A stretch of DNA of 62,209 bases from Methylobacterium segetis (GTDB lineage: Bacteria; Pseudomonadota; Alphaproteobacteria; Rhizobiales; Beijerinckiaceae): positions 1 to 62,209 of the forward strand of contig NZ_SMNT01000011.1 of the NCBI RefSeq assembly GCF_004348265.1, read 5' to 3'. Below the pieces are notes generated by a model. It saw only the letters and a list, made by a program, of their open reading frames with translations. It ran no database searches and was not told the origin of the DNA. The position numbers and the translations under genes were made by a program. Each line of letters begins with the position of its first letter. Position 1 is the first letter of the stretch. Positions 46,123 through 56,769 of the stretch are shown here, piece after piece.

Positions 46123-46449
46123 ATGTCGGAATGGCAGTCAATCGAGACGGCCCCGCGTGATGATACGTGGATCCTGCTCAGTGGCGGCACAGTGGATTGG
46201 GCCGAATACGCCTTCGGGATCGCCTGTCCACCCGTCGTTGTGGCCTGTCGCAGGAGCGAGGAATGGATCGTCTCTCTGGCAGACAGTGGGTACATGCTGA
46301 CGCGGTACAAGGACCCGACCCATTGGATGCCGCTCCCGGCACCTCCCTTCTCAGATGATGCGCCGACGCAGATCAGTGAGGAGGCGCTCACCGTGCCGGA
46401 GAGATCGAGGCCCTACGCGAAGCCCCGTCACCTTCGTCGGGGGCAGTAG
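46123..46449 (+). CDS. DUF551-like protein
   Basis: A 108-residue protein. WQSIETAPRDDTWILLSGGT at the start and DPTHWMPLPAPP at residue ~64 are the two hallmarks of DUF551, a family found in phages and bacteria. No catalytic function is known. It may have come with the mobile-element relics that follow. Confidence 0.83.
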   Translation: MSEWQSIETAPRDDTWILLSGGTVDWAEYAFGIACPPVVVACRRSEEWIVSLADSGYMLTRYKDPTHWMPLPAPPFSDDAPTQISEEALTVPERSRPYAKPRHLRRGQ

Positions 46450-46452
46450 CGT

Positions 46453-46674
46453 TCAGGCGGCTGTGAAGTGGACTGTTTCCCGCTTCCAGGCTGCAACCAT
46501 CTCATCGAGCGCAGTCTTACCGGCTAAGCGAGCCTCCTCGAAGGTGGCGTAGGCAATGAGCGACTGCTTTCTCCCCATCCCCCCCCGCTGCCGGACGGTC
46601 CACGAGAAGGTGCTGCGGAGAGGCTTGTCCGCCGCGACGGTTATCGTGAACGGGTGCGCGAGAGGTTTTTGCAT
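46453..46674 (-). CDS. Small conserved hypothetical protein
   Basis: A 73-residue protein, MQKPLAHPFTITVAADKPL ... HFTAA. HPFTITV, SWTVRQ and FEEARLAGKTALDEMVAAW follow the same plan as the protein at 1150-1353, so they look related. It is convergent with the DUF551 gene (3 bases apart). Confidence 0.7.
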   Translation of the reverse strand: MQKPLAHPFTITVAADKPLRSTFSWTVRQRGGMGRKQSLIAYATFEEARLAGKTALDEMVAAWKRETVHFTAA

Positions 46675-46705
46675 GCTGGCGCTATAACACAGATCCGACC
46701 GGCCT

Positions 46706-47011
46706 TCAGCGCGACGCAACGATATTGTGCGCAGCGCTTAAGGCTGGGCCACAGAGGAGTCGGACCGGCCACAGGAACCCGCTATGCGCGTACCGGATCG
46801 CGGCGAGGCGACGCCCGATGGTCGAGGCTGCCCTCCCCTGCTCCCCCTCCTGAACGAGGAAGGCCGCTGCCTCGAACGTCGCGGCGTCTGACTCATAAGC
46901 TCGCACGGTCGCCTCAGCCTTGCTCACGCGCTGGTACGCCTGGACGTGGGCCACCGTTTCAGCAGGCAGCTCAGCGGCGCTCGCCTCGATCAGGGACAAT
47001 GCTTCAGACAT
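46706..47011 (-). pseudogene. Integrase (tyrosine recombinase) N-terminal remnant
   Basis: The frame from the ATG at 47011 reads LPAETVAHVQAYQRVSKAEA, TVRAYESDAATFEA, then jumps to VQEGEQGRAASTIGRRLAAI and RYAH. This is the SAM-like N-terminal DNA-binding domain of XerD-type integrases. About 20 residues in the middle are deleted, and the whole catalytic domain is missing after 46784. Confidence 0.78.
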
Positions 47012-47045
47012 CGTTCTCAGGGGCGAACAGCTCGCCCTTCCCCGC

Positions 47046-47558
47046 CTAACGCGCGTTGTCTTCGTTGGCCCGCTGTTCCTGCAAAGCGCGGTGTTCGGCG
47101 AGTAGCCGCCGCATGGTTCTGTCGGCGTCTGAGCAGTCAGCCGGCTCCGGGCTGTCGGCCGTGCACGCCTCGATCGTCTCGTTGGTCTGTCGATCAACCG
47201 CTGCGCGATCCTCACGGCTGAGCTCACCGAGATCCCCGAGCCCGAGTTCCTGCGCGACGTGAGCGGCGATCTCCTCCCGCTTCGCTCGCAGAGCCACGAT
47301 ATGCGCCGCTGCCCGAGCTTCCGTTTCGCGACCAACCTGCCGCGCGAGCGTGCGCCGCCAGCCAACCGGCAGCAACTCACCGCGCAGCCGCACCCGATCC
47401 GTAACGCTGGCTAGCACAAGCTGCCAGTGCTCTGGGCTTAGGGCAGCGAGGCTCTTGCCCAGGCCGAGGTTGTGAGCGGCAAGCTCTGCAGCTTCTATCC
47501 ACTCCAACGGAAGGTCAGGCGTCTCGCTGGGAACAGGAACGATAGGCGCACCAGGCAT
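47046..47558 (-). CDS. Hypothetical protein linked to the integrase remnant
   Basis: A 170-residue soluble, helical protein, MPGAPIVPVPSETPDLPLEW ... EQRANEDNAR. It ends 35 bases before the integrase remnant, in the same direction, and is probably cargo or part of the old element. No domain is recognised. Confidence 0.62.
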   Translation of the reverse strand: MPGAPIVPVPSETPDLPLEWIEAAELAAHNLGLGKSLAALSPEHWQLVLASVTDRVRLRGELLPVGWRRTLARQVGRETEARAAAHIVALRAKREEIAAHVAQELGLGDLGELSREDRAAVDRQTNETIEACTADSPEPADCSDADRTMRRLLAEHRALQEQRANEDNAR

Positions 47559-47684
47559 GCTGAACCCCTTCGGCCAAACTCAGACGAGACAAACGCTACA
47601 GGTCGTAGAATCGGATCGTCGGCATTGCCGAACGAGCCAAAAGCCGGTTACTCGGCTCTCCGCTCGAAAAATAGCTCGGGCTTC

Positions 47685-47867
47685 ATGTCTTCACGTGCCT
47701 TTCAACCTCCCCCTCTCGAAAATTCCGAGAAGAGCGAGCTGCGCCTCCAGCTTGCCGAGGCGCAGGAGCAGTGCATCGAGATGGCGGTCGATGCTGGGGA
47801 TCTGCAGGCCGAGATCAAGGCGTTGCGGGCCCAGCTCGCTGATGTCGAGCAGGAAAGTGATGAGTAG
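47685..47867 (+). CDS. Short coiled-coil protein, hypothetical
   Basis: A 60-residue frame from the ATG at 47685. SEKSELRLQLAEAQEQCIEM and DLQAEIKALRAQLADVEQES form a heptad pattern. Family unknown. Confidence 0.45.
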   Translation: MSSRAFQPPPLENSEKSELRLQLAEAQEQCIEMAVDAGDLQAEIKALRAQLADVEQESDE

Positions 47868-47903
47868 CGCCGTGCTGCAGGGCGGGCGGCCGCGTGAGCG
47901 CGT

Positions 47904-48284
47904 TTACGGCCTCGATGATGAACTTCCTGATCCAGAACTTGCGCCGCCTGTAACTGGCAGCGAACGGGCTTTATCGAGCAGCGTGATGGCGGCGTCGATG
48001 CAGTCCTTTAACGTTTCCCGGGGACCGCACCGGACATGGATCTTCGCGTCCCCGATCTTCATGTGAAATGACGAGCCACGCCGCGGAGCGCCGTCTGAAT
48101 AATCTCGCCTGTAACCGTAATCTCGATCTTCATCGCGGCGATATCTGCCGTCATCTTTCTTGTTATAGCTCCGATCGTATGATCCGCCTCTGTCATCATC
48201 CCTGGATGAGCTTTCAGCGAGTGCGGAGAGTGGCGAGAGAAAAAGACAAGTTGCAGTAACAATGCCGATTGCAAACGAACGCAT
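47904..48284 (-). CDS. Secreted low-complexity protein, hypothetical
   Basis: A 126-residue protein with signal peptide MRSFAIGIVTATCLFLSPLS ... ALA. Then come an Asp/Arg/Tyr-rich low-complexity region and a short conserved end with KIHVRCGPRETLKDCIDAA. The last part is a common tail in methylobacterial secreted proteins. Its two Cys could pair. Confidence 0.78.
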   Translation of the reverse strand: MRSFAIGIVTATCLFLSPLSALAESSSRDDDRGGSYDRSYNKKDDGRYRRDEDRDYGYRRDYSDGAPRRGSSFHMKIGDAKIHVRCGPRETLKDCIDAAITLLDKARSLPVTGGASSGSGSSSSRP

Positions 48285-48388
48285 GATGCTGCTTCCCTCT
48301 GATTGCAAACCTTCGGTCACGTTGGGGTGCCCAGCAGTAGCTTGCGCGGTTGGCCGCTTTGAGAGCCGCCCGAACAGCCTCGTTCCTC

Positions 48389-48571
48389 TCAGAGGACCAG
48401 CGCGAGCAACAGGTCGGCCGCGACAGCGCCCACGACCGCAAGGCCGAGCAGGACGACGCTGCTGAGCTGATCGACCGTATCCACATCCTGGCCCTGGCGG
48501 TGGATCGGCTCGTTGGCCGGCTGGTTGCTGGCTGCGGTGGTGTTCACGTCGGGATAAACGCGCGCGGTCAT
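48389..48571 (-). CDS. Small membrane protein, hypothetical
   Basis: A 60-residue protein with ggaggcgac directly before the ATG. A polar N-terminal half is followed by one membrane helix (SSVVLLGLAVVGAVAADLLL). Unknown function. Confidence 0.65.
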   Translation of the reverse strand: MTARVYPDVNTTAASNQPANEPIHRQGQDVDTVDQLSSVVLLGLAVVGAVAADLLLALVL

Positions 48572-48734
48572 GTCGCCTCCATGTTGAGAAGGGGAAACGC
48601 TTCTCCGCGCCAAATGGTGTCAGGTTGATGCCAACCGGCCCCGTAGAGTGATGCAGTTCGCCGACCGGGCGTTTTGGGGCGTCGCCTGCCACGCCTTGCG
48701 CTGGGAAGGCGGCCAGCTTGCGTCTGATCCAGTC

Positions 48735-48944
48735 CTATGCCTCATCGAGATCCGCGAACTTGGGTGGGTCTGGATCGTTCACAGGGCCGAAACCGACTTC
48801 CAGAAGCCACATGCCAGCCTCGGCCCCATGCTCGTCCGAGAGGTGCACGAGAACCGCGACGAGGTAGCGGTCCGCGAAGACGAGCGGGCTCTCAGTGTCG
48901 TCGCTGTCCGTTGCAACCTGCACTGGCTGGAGCCGAAGGTTCAT
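48735..48944 (-). CDS. Small hypothetical protein
   Basis: A 69-residue acidic protein, MNLRLQPVQVATDSDD ... FADLDEA. Its start overlaps the stop of the truncated Crp/Fnr gene by 4 bases (ATGA), so it was the second gene of that operon. Family unknown. Confidence 0.6.
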   Translation of the reverse strand: MNLRLQPVQVATDSDDTESPLVFADRYLVAVLVHLSDEHGAEAGMWLLEVGFGPVNDPDPPKFADLDEA

Positions 48945-49350
48945 GCCGCGGCCCGCTTCTCCAGATGCAGGTACGTGGCATCAAACTCCCCAGCGCGAGT
49001 TAGTTCGTCCCAAGCCTCGATCACGAGCGTGTTGCTGCGCAGCGTGATCAGGCCCTGACCGCGCATGTCCTTCAGCTCACGGTTGACGTGCACGTTCGAC
49101 AGCCCCAGCGCGTCGCCGAGATCGATCTGCGTGATCGGCAAGGGACAGCGATAGCTCCCAGCCAGTCCCACGGCTTGAAGCTCGAGGTACATCTCGCAGA
49201 AGAGGTGCGCGATCCGCCCGGAGGCTGACTTCCGGCCTATGCCGACCATCCACTCGCGGAAGATCGCCGCATCGACCAGCGTGTCGCGCCAGAAAGCGGT
49301 GACGACACCGGGGAAACGCGCGATCAGTTCGCACAGGCTCTCGTGCGGGA
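48941..49350 (-). pseudogene. Crp/Fnr-type regulator lacking its N-terminal half
   Basis: From [18 protein letters not shown] onward the sequence is a Crp/Fnr regulator: the dimer helix and the C-terminal winged helix (ITQIDLGDALGLSNVHVNRE, LKDMRGQGLITLRSNTLVI). The sensor barrel that should precede it is absent. Beyond 49350 the minus strand is the complement of esterase sequence. The frame can be extended to 49498 but not into a sensor domain. Confidence 0.82.
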
Positions 49351-50152
49351 TGCGGCGTCTTACGCCCGGATCAAAGCGGTCGTGGACTACTTTAATCCCC
49401 TGGCGGAGGGCTTGGCTGCACGTCAGGCCCGGCTGCCGCCAACCCTGATCTTGCACGGCGCCTCGGATCCGATTGTTCCTCTCGCGCACCCAGGCCAACC
49501 GCAGTCGGCCAACGTGCAGAAGTGCTGGAACTGGTTCAACGCGTCCGATCAGCAGCGCGATACCGGCGAGCCCTCTCTGATCGCGGGCATCGCCTGTGAG
49601 GTCATCCGCGAGTTCTCAGCCGATCCGACGCGGGTCTATGCCGCGGGGCTTTCAGCTGGCGGCGCGGCAGCGGCGATCTTGGCGGCGACCTACCCCGATC
49701 TGTTCGCGGCGGTCGGCGTGCACTCGGAGCTTCCGGCCGGCGCGGCCAAGGATATGCCTACCGCCTTTGCGGTCATGAACGGGTGAGGCACGGGCCAGCC
49801 GAGAGGCACGCGACGCACGGTCCCGACCATTCTCTTTCACGGCGACGCTGACCGCACGGTCAACCCGGTCAACGGTGACCAGGTCATCGTGCAAGCAGCC
49901 TCCGGTGGGACGGTGGATACAACGGTCACTCGGGACACGTCCGAGGGCGGGATGAACTACACCTGCATGGTTCAGCGCGAGGGCGGCGAGCTGGTGCTAT
50001 TGGAGCAGTGGATCCTAGATGGTGCCGGGCATGCCTGGTCAGGGGGCAGTGCGAGCGGGACTTACACCGACCCGCGCGGCCTCGACGCGAGCCGGGAGAT
50101 GATGCGCTTCTTCCTGGCTCACGCGAGCACGCCTGCCCGGGCACGGCATTAA
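49343..50152 (+). pseudogene. Chimeric esterase gene with in-frame TGA
   Basis: The first ~48 codons ([18 protein letters not shown]) look like a dienelactone-hydrolase fragment. From about 49490 it turns into a PHB-depolymerase-type esterase: [20 protein letters not shown], the nucleophile motif [20 protein letters not shown], and after a TGA at 49784-49786, in the same frame, LFHGDADRTVNPVNGDQ and GAGHAWSGG. The catalytic Ser, Asp and His are all present, but the stop splits the frame and the normal N-terminus is lost. Confidence 0.83.
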
Positions 50153-50283
50153 AGTCCGCAGGGCGCACGTGAGATCAGCAGGAAAGCAGATCTCGCGTCC
50201 TGCTTGGAGCACATCACAGGCGTGCTGAGCGGACGTCGAAAAAGGTCAGCTTAGACTCGGCAGGCGAAATCGGCTCACAATCG

Positions 50284-50310
50284 TTAGCACTCGTCCGCGA
50301 CGAGTGCTAA
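50284..50310 (+). promoter_or_regulatory. CIRCE operator (HrcA site) of groESL
   Basis: Perfect inverted repeat TTAGCACTC (50284-50292), 9-nt spacer, GAGTGCTAA (50302-50310), 85 bases before groS. This is the consensus CIRCE element bound by the heat-labile repressor HrcA. Confidence 0.97.
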
Positions 50311-50394
50311 GTTTTCCGCAGGAGGGGAGTTTGCCCCTCTCTCACGGCAGCGCTGACAAGCTGCTCGCCGTTCAGGCAGGAATTCGGAGGCCCC

Positions 50395-50682
50395 ATGAAG
50401 TTCCGTCCGTTGCACGACCGCGTCGTCGTCCGCCGCATCGAGGGCGAAGAGAAGACCAAGGGCGGCATCATCATCCCGGATACCGCCAAGGAGAAGCCGC
50501 AGGAGGGCGAGATCATTGCTGTTGGCCCTGGCGCCCGCGATGAGCAGGGTCGCGTCAACGCGCTCGACGTGAAGGCGGGCGACCGGGTGCTCTTCGGCAA
50601 GTGGTCCGGCACCGAGGTCAAGATCGACGGTCAGGACCTCCTGATCATGAAGGAATCCGACATCATGGGCGTCGTCGCCTGA
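50395..50682 (+). CDS. groS: Co-chaperonin GroES
   Basis: A 95-residue protein, [20 protein letters not shown], with the mobile loop [20 protein letters not shown] and the end [14 protein letters not shown]. It caps the GroEL ring during protein folding. It is preceded by CIRCE and followed 94 bases later by groL. Confidence 0.98.
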   Translation: MKFRPLHDRVVVRRIEGEEKTKGGIIIPDTAKEKPQEGEIIAVGPGARDEQGRVNALDVKAGDRVLFGKWSGTEVKIDGQDLLIMKESDIMGVVA

Positions 50683-50752
50683 GGCGCGGACTTTCCACAG
50701 CTTCGCGAATTTCGCCCTTTGAAGCCGCCCATCCGGGGCGCCTTGGGGCTGA

Positions 50753-52417
<1,665 letters not shown>

Positions 52418-52445
52418 AACCGACCAGCATCAAAGCAACCAGACC

Positions 52446-52463
52446 GGCCGCCGCGAGGCGGCC
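52446..52463 (+). terminator. Hairpin after groL
   Basis: A 7-bp stem ggccgcc / ggcggcc with loop gcga, then tgtct, 28 bases after the groL stop. A likely terminator of groESL. Confidence 0.6.
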
Positions 52464-53004
52464 TGTCTACTTCCGACATCGACCCAGGCCGGTTTCCTCC
52501 CAGTGGCCGTCCGCTCCATTGGAGTCGACAGGCGCAACGAGCCAGACCGACAAGCCGCGCTCGCCGATCTCCACAAGGCTGACGAAGCTGCAATCCCACC
52601 GAGCCGTTCTGATTCGGCCGGCACGGTGGGATCATTCCCATGAGCCGCCCAGATCCGCCAGGATGATCCGTCCGATCAACTTCGCCGCGCAGGCACTGCT
52701 CGGGCGTGCCCGCAGGCTGTAGTTGGCCTCTGGCAGAACCCCTACAACCGCGTGAGGCCGCACTCGTCCTTGGGCTATCGACCCCCTCCGGGTCATTCCT
52801 CCCGGATCTCGACCTCTGCCCAGAGGCACGGATTCGACGCAGAGGGCTTTCATGGAGTCCTCCAGCTTTCTCACAGGCTGGCAACCGGCCCGAAGGCAGC
52901 AGCTTGCCGCTGGAGCGAAGCCCCTGCGGGCGGAGATCTACGGAACCGATGCTGCGGCCCAAGGTTTCCTGAAATCTACTCCCGAACGTCGTGAAAGAGC
53001 GCAG
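52464..53004 (+). mobile_element. Scrap region with IS3-family orfB tail
   Basis: At 52725-52810 the translation LWQNPYNRVRPHSSLGYRPP is the end of an IS3-type orfB, related to the relic at 40546-40955 but from a different copy (NRVRPHSSLGYRPP versus NRVRPHLFLTYWPP). The rest is unassignable. No complete gene is present. Confidence 0.68.
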
Positions 53005-53862
53005 ATGGGCTCCCCTGCTACGACTCTCTTTGCCGCGGGGGCTGCGTTCGCTGGCGGTGTTATAGCGACCGTCGCCTTCGTCGCCGTGAACACCGGCGAT
53101 GCTCCTAGCGCACCACCGGTGCAGCCAGTGTCGAGAGTTGCCTCGTCGTCACCTGCCGATCAGCCCTGGGCCGATCCGGTGAAGACAGAAGGCGCATCGT
53201 CGCCAAGCCGTCAGGAACCGCGTTCACCGCTCACCTTTCACGTGGACGGAGCGCAGAAACAGCGACCAGCTGACCATTCCACGAAGGCTGAAGCCGCAGC
53301 ATCGAACGACGATCAGGCACGCCCGGATCGTCTCGACGGAGGAAAGGCGGACATAGCTCGGCAGGCGGTCAGATCTGGCCGAGATGGAGCAGTCGCGACT
53401 CGATCCGAGCCGGCGAAGACGGATGGAGCGCGGGCTCCCCAGATTCAGGCTGAGATGCTGAAGGCCGATCGGAAGCGGGCAGACCCGGCGGTGCTGGGGC
53501 AGGTAAGAAAGACGGAGTTCAGGGGTGTGCCCGAACGATCGCGAGCGAACGAGGCACGAGACAGGGTCGCTCGATCGCAGGTGCCGGACACAGTTGAGCA
53601 GCGTTTCAGCCGAGCTGCGTCGAGCATACATGGTGTCGCCGCATCCGAGAGCAGACGCGAGAGCATGGCAGCTTCCAAGCAGGCCCGTCGCATCGTAAGC
53701 CCGCCGGTTTCTCTTCATGCAGAAGCACCGCTTGATGACGAGGCATTTAAGTCCAGTACTGGTTTGCGCCGCCGAGTCCCGGAACGAGTAGTGCGAGAGC
53801 CGAGCCGGCGGATCACATCGGCAGATGCCGGTGGAGTGATGCGATGGCTCATGGAGCCCTGA
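53005..53862 (+). CDS. Membrane-anchored disordered protein, hypothetical
   Basis: A 285-residue protein from the ATG at 53005. Residues 5-28 form one membrane helix (TTLFAAGAAFAGGVIATVAF). The remaining 250 residues are charged, rich in Arg, Ala, Ser, Asp and Glu, and likely disordered. It is probably anchored with the long part in the periplasm. Function unknown. Confidence 0.7.
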   Translation: MGSPATTLFAAGAAFAGGVIATVAFVAVNTGDAPSAPPVQPVSRVASSSPADQPWADPVKTEGASSPSRQEPRSPLTFHVDGAQKQRPADHSTKAEAAASNDDQARPDRLDGGKADIARQAVRSGRDGAVATRSEPAKTDGARAPQIQAEMLKADRKRADPAVLGQVRKTEFRGVPERSRANEARDRVARSQVPDTVEQRFSRAASSIHGVAASESRRESMAASKQARRIVSPPVSLHAEAPLDDEAFKSSTGLRRRVPERVVREPSRRITSADAGGVMRWLMEP

Positions 53863-53954
53863 GGGCACGACTAGAGATTTAGACCGCCCGGGTGAGCTGG
53901 AGGCAGATCTGCGCTCGCCTGGTTGCTTGATAATGTAAGTGAGGAGCGTGTTGA

Positions 53955-54440
53955 ATGAAACTGCCCTTCCTTCTGCTTCCGGGCGCGCTCGTGACAGCTG
54001 CAACTTCGGCTCAGGCGGTTGGGCTCACGGAAATGAAGCGGCGCACCGCGTTCATCGCCGAGCGGTATCTTCAGATCTGGTCGTCGAGCAACGTCAGCCC
54101 TGTTGCTGGGGTGCCGTACATGTACGGCCCGACCGTCACCTTCTACGGGCAGCGCTACAGCCAGGAGCAGCTCATGGCTGAGAAGCGCAGAGCGATTCAG
54201 CAATGGCCCTCGCGGCGGTACGTTCATCGGCCAGGCACGATGCAGATCACCTGCAACGTGCCTGCCCAGAAGTGTGCAGCTCGCTCGACCATCGACTTTG
54301 AAGTCAGCAACTCGCGTCACGGTACGGCGAAGCAAGGTTCTGCCAAGTTCGACCTTGGCATAAGCTTCGCCGATCGCCAGCCCCGCATCCTCTACGAGGG
54401 CGGTAGCTTGAACAACAGACGAGCTGATCGGGACTTCTGA
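53955..54440 (+). CDS. Secreted protein, hypothetical
   Basis: A 161-residue protein, ribosome site gaggagcg. The signal peptide MKLPFLLLPGALVTAATSAQA is followed by a domain with FIAERYLQIWSSSN, VTFYGQRYSQEQLMAEKRRA and RPGTMQITCNVPAQKCAARS. The last part has two Cys likely in a disulfide. A similar domain recurs in rhizobial periplasmic proteins with no assigned role. Confidence 0.8.
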   Translation: MKLPFLLLPGALVTAATSAQAVGLTEMKRRTAFIAERYLQIWSSSNVSPVAGVPYMYGPTVTFYGQRYSQEQLMAEKRRAIQQWPSRRYVHRPGTMQITCNVPAQKCAARSTIDFEVSNSRHGTAKQGSAKFDLGISFADRQPRILYEGGSLNNRRADRDF

Positions 54441-54801
54441 TTCGAATGTCTCGAACGTGACAGAGGCATATGTGAATGGAGGCCTCTTCCATCACGGCCG
54501 GTCTTTGCACAAGCTTGCCGGCAAGATCAACCCTAAACAAACGCGGATCTGGTTGTCCAGCTTTGCCTCGTGAGAGCTTCATCCACCGCGATCTCGGCGC
54601 AATCCCTACAGGCGACGGGTTGTAATTTCAGGAATAGGGCTCGCTATTCTAAGAAGTGAACCGGCACTCCTCTCCGAATCATGGCACCAAACTTAGAGCA
54701 TCCCAGTTCGTCAGGCGGGCGCATCCGTGCGAGGCGGCTTGGCTCACCCCTTCCGCCTCCGGAGTGCCATGTATGCCGCAACTGCGGCGGTTCAGGGCAA
54801 C
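54441..54801. other. Intergenic stretch, no gene seen
   Basis: Only short frames. The inverted motif cttgccggcaag near 54520 is the only structure noted. Confidence 0.4.
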
Positions 54802-55160
54802 CTAGACGAGACCCACGGGGTTGTTTGGCCCTGCTCCAATCTTGAACTTTCCTCGTGACTGCACCCCTTCGAACTTAAACCCCAGGCTGTACGCATAGCC
54901 AGGATTGGTGACTGTCTGGGCGACCCGCAGCGTGCCGCTTGGCGTGGGAGATTTCGGGCCGCCGACCGAGGCTGGGAAGAACGCGGCCAGCCTTCCATTT
55001 CGATCAAGAGTCTGTAGTCAAATCCCTTCTGATAGACACCGATGGAGGAATAAGCGCCAGATTGATCGCCTAGTGTGCCGAGCTTGACTGCTGTTTGCGC
55101 TGTCGCAGGGCCGGAAATGAAGATGCCGATCACGATTTTAGAAAAAAGCCGCTGCAACAT
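54802..55160 (-). pseudogene. Broken secreted protein with SBP-like start
   Basis: From the ATG at 55160: a signal peptide (LFSKIVIGIFISGPATAQ), then TAVKLGTLGDQSGAYSSIG, which resembles the first strand of ABC-transporter substrate-binding proteins. After FDYRLLIE the sense sequence shifts frame and continues as LAAFFPASVGGPKSPTPSGT ... NPGYAYSLGFKFEGVQSRGK, stopping at 54802. The second part is not recognised, so it may be a fusion of two genes or one frameshifted secreted protein. Confidence 0.45.
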
Positions 55161-55454
55161 GGCGTCCTCGCGCATCTATTTCGGGACTGCCTGCTCCGCC
55201 TGTCCTACACTGTCTAGACCATCACGGTCGAACCGACCGACAGCGAACACATCTCATCGCGTGCTGGTTGCGGCCATCTCTGGATGGATGCTTCGCGCCC
55301 ATTCCCGCCATACAGCGGCCACAGCCAATGGCTGGGAAGCGGACATCGTCTCAAGTCATGACCCGGGTCGCTTGGCGTCCCGGGTCAGCTCTCGTTCAGC
55401 GCCATCGGACGCCGGACCGATCCATGGGGACCGGTGCGACGGGAGGCGAGTGCC
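55161..55454. repeat. Intergenic stretch with dispersed repeat copy
   Basis: The pieces gcttcgcgcccattcccgccat and agcggccacagccaatggct (55288-55335) match other repeat copies. No gene. Confidence 0.42.
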
Positions 55455-55817
55455 TCAGTTCCAAATGTGGAGCACGGTGCTCCAACCGTCGCCCCGCCGC
55501 TCCAAGACGTTCACCCAATTGCCGCCGTAGCTCTGCGTCGCACCACCCTCACCGGGCCCACTCAGCGACCAGCGGCCCGTGAGGATGAGGATATCGCCCT
55601 TCTCGACGGCATCCTGCACCGTGATCTTGTGGTCCTTGAAGCCCTTGGCCTGCAGGTCGGCAAAGAAGGCCGCGATGCCCTCGGCCCCCCGGACCGGGGA
55701 GCCGCCCGCGGGGATTACCTGTCCGTCCTCGCTGTAGAGCTTGCCCAATCCGGTGGTGTCGCCCTTGTTGAAGGTCCGATCCCAAAGGTCGGCGATCGCC
55801 TGGCCTTGCGTGCTCAT
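55455..55817 (-). CDS. SnoaL/DUF4440-type NTF2-like protein
   Basis: A 120-residue single NTF2-like fold. IADLWDRTFNKGDTTGLGKL, YSEDGQVIPAGGSPVRGAEG and GDGWSTVLHIWN match the SgcJ/EcaC (DUF4440) family of small ketosteroid-isomerase-like proteins. The enzymatic role is unknown. Ribosome site ggaag/gaga upstream. Confidence 0.9.
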   Translation of the reverse strand: MSTQGQAIADLWDRTFNKGDTTGLGKLYSEDGQVIPAGGSPVRGAEGIAAFFADLQAKGFKDHKITVQDAVEKGDILILTGRWSLSGPGEGGATQSYGGNWVNVLERRGDGWSTVLHIWN

Positions 55818-56063
55818 CGTCTCTCCTTCCTGTTCTCGCGCGAGCCCGCGCCCGCGCCGGTAGCGTCCCCATGGCGGCCGCGGTTCGGAGACTGTTGCTC
55901 ACGCTCGGCCAATGATGCGGGACGTTCGTCCAAGCTAGTCCTCGGTGCGCCGTCGAGACGCTCCAGCCGGCACAGGGCTGCCTTGCAGCCGCTCCCTACG
56001 GCCAAGTCGTCCATTGGCATGACGCGATGGATATGCTGGTCAGCGGCCGAGCGGGGACGGCGC

Positions 56064-56512
56064 CTACGCTCGACCGACCCAGGCCCGCCAAGTGAAGGCA
56101 GCGAAGAACTGCTCGACCTCGCGGAAGCCGCCACCCCGCAGGATGGCTTCATCCTAGTCCGGATCGAGCGTGGGAAGATTGGCGTCCATGGCCGCCCGAG
56201 CCCGTGTCGCCTGCTCGGGGTCGGCCCCGATGCGACTGCGAATGCCTCGTAGCACGCGAGCCAGCGCGAACGGATCCTATCCCGTTGCGGGAAACTACCG
56301 TGCGCCGCCACGAATGGAGCGCCCGGCTTGAGGCGCCGATGGATTTCGCGGACCGTGTCCTCCCGTGCCGCCGCGTCGAGGAAGTGCAGCGTCAGCAGGC
56401 AGGTCGCCGCATCGTAGCCTTCGACGAGGGTCACCCGGTCCATGAGCGGATCAAGCGTTCGTTCGGCCTGACGGAGCATCTCCCTCGCCGGATCGACGCC
56501 GACGAACGAACT
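56064..56512 (-). pseudogene. SAM-dependent methyltransferase remnant
   Basis: FVGVDPAREMLRQAERTLD and VEGYDAATCLLTLHFLDAAA are the second half of a class I methyltransferase Rossmann fold. The SAM-binding N-terminus is missing. After FAVASG the sense continues in another frame (GADPEQATRARAAMDANLP), meets a TAG (56156-56154) and resumes as DEAILRGGGFREVEQFFAAF. It has a truncation, a frameshift and a nonsense codon. Confidence 0.78.
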
Positions 56513-56769
56513 ACATCCTCAGAGTCTTTGCTTAACGAGTAGTTAGCGGCGCAAATCGTGTTCGCACTGTGGTTGAATTTGCTGCGCATGTTGCAGACGT
56601 AGATGTTGGTTCAGGAGCGCACGCCTGTTGTCCCTACGGCCGGTCGGGCGGCTGCCGCCCTCACGCAGTTGGAGCGCTGCAAGAGAAACCCCGCAACCCA
56701 GAGGCTGCGCGGTTCTAACCGTCTCACCATACGATGGCCCCCGGCAACGCTGCCGCTACGGCGATCCTC
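56513..56769. other. Intergenic stretch before IS630 relic
   Basis: No gene is recognisable. It may include the lost 5' part of the IS630 element. Confidence 0.4.
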
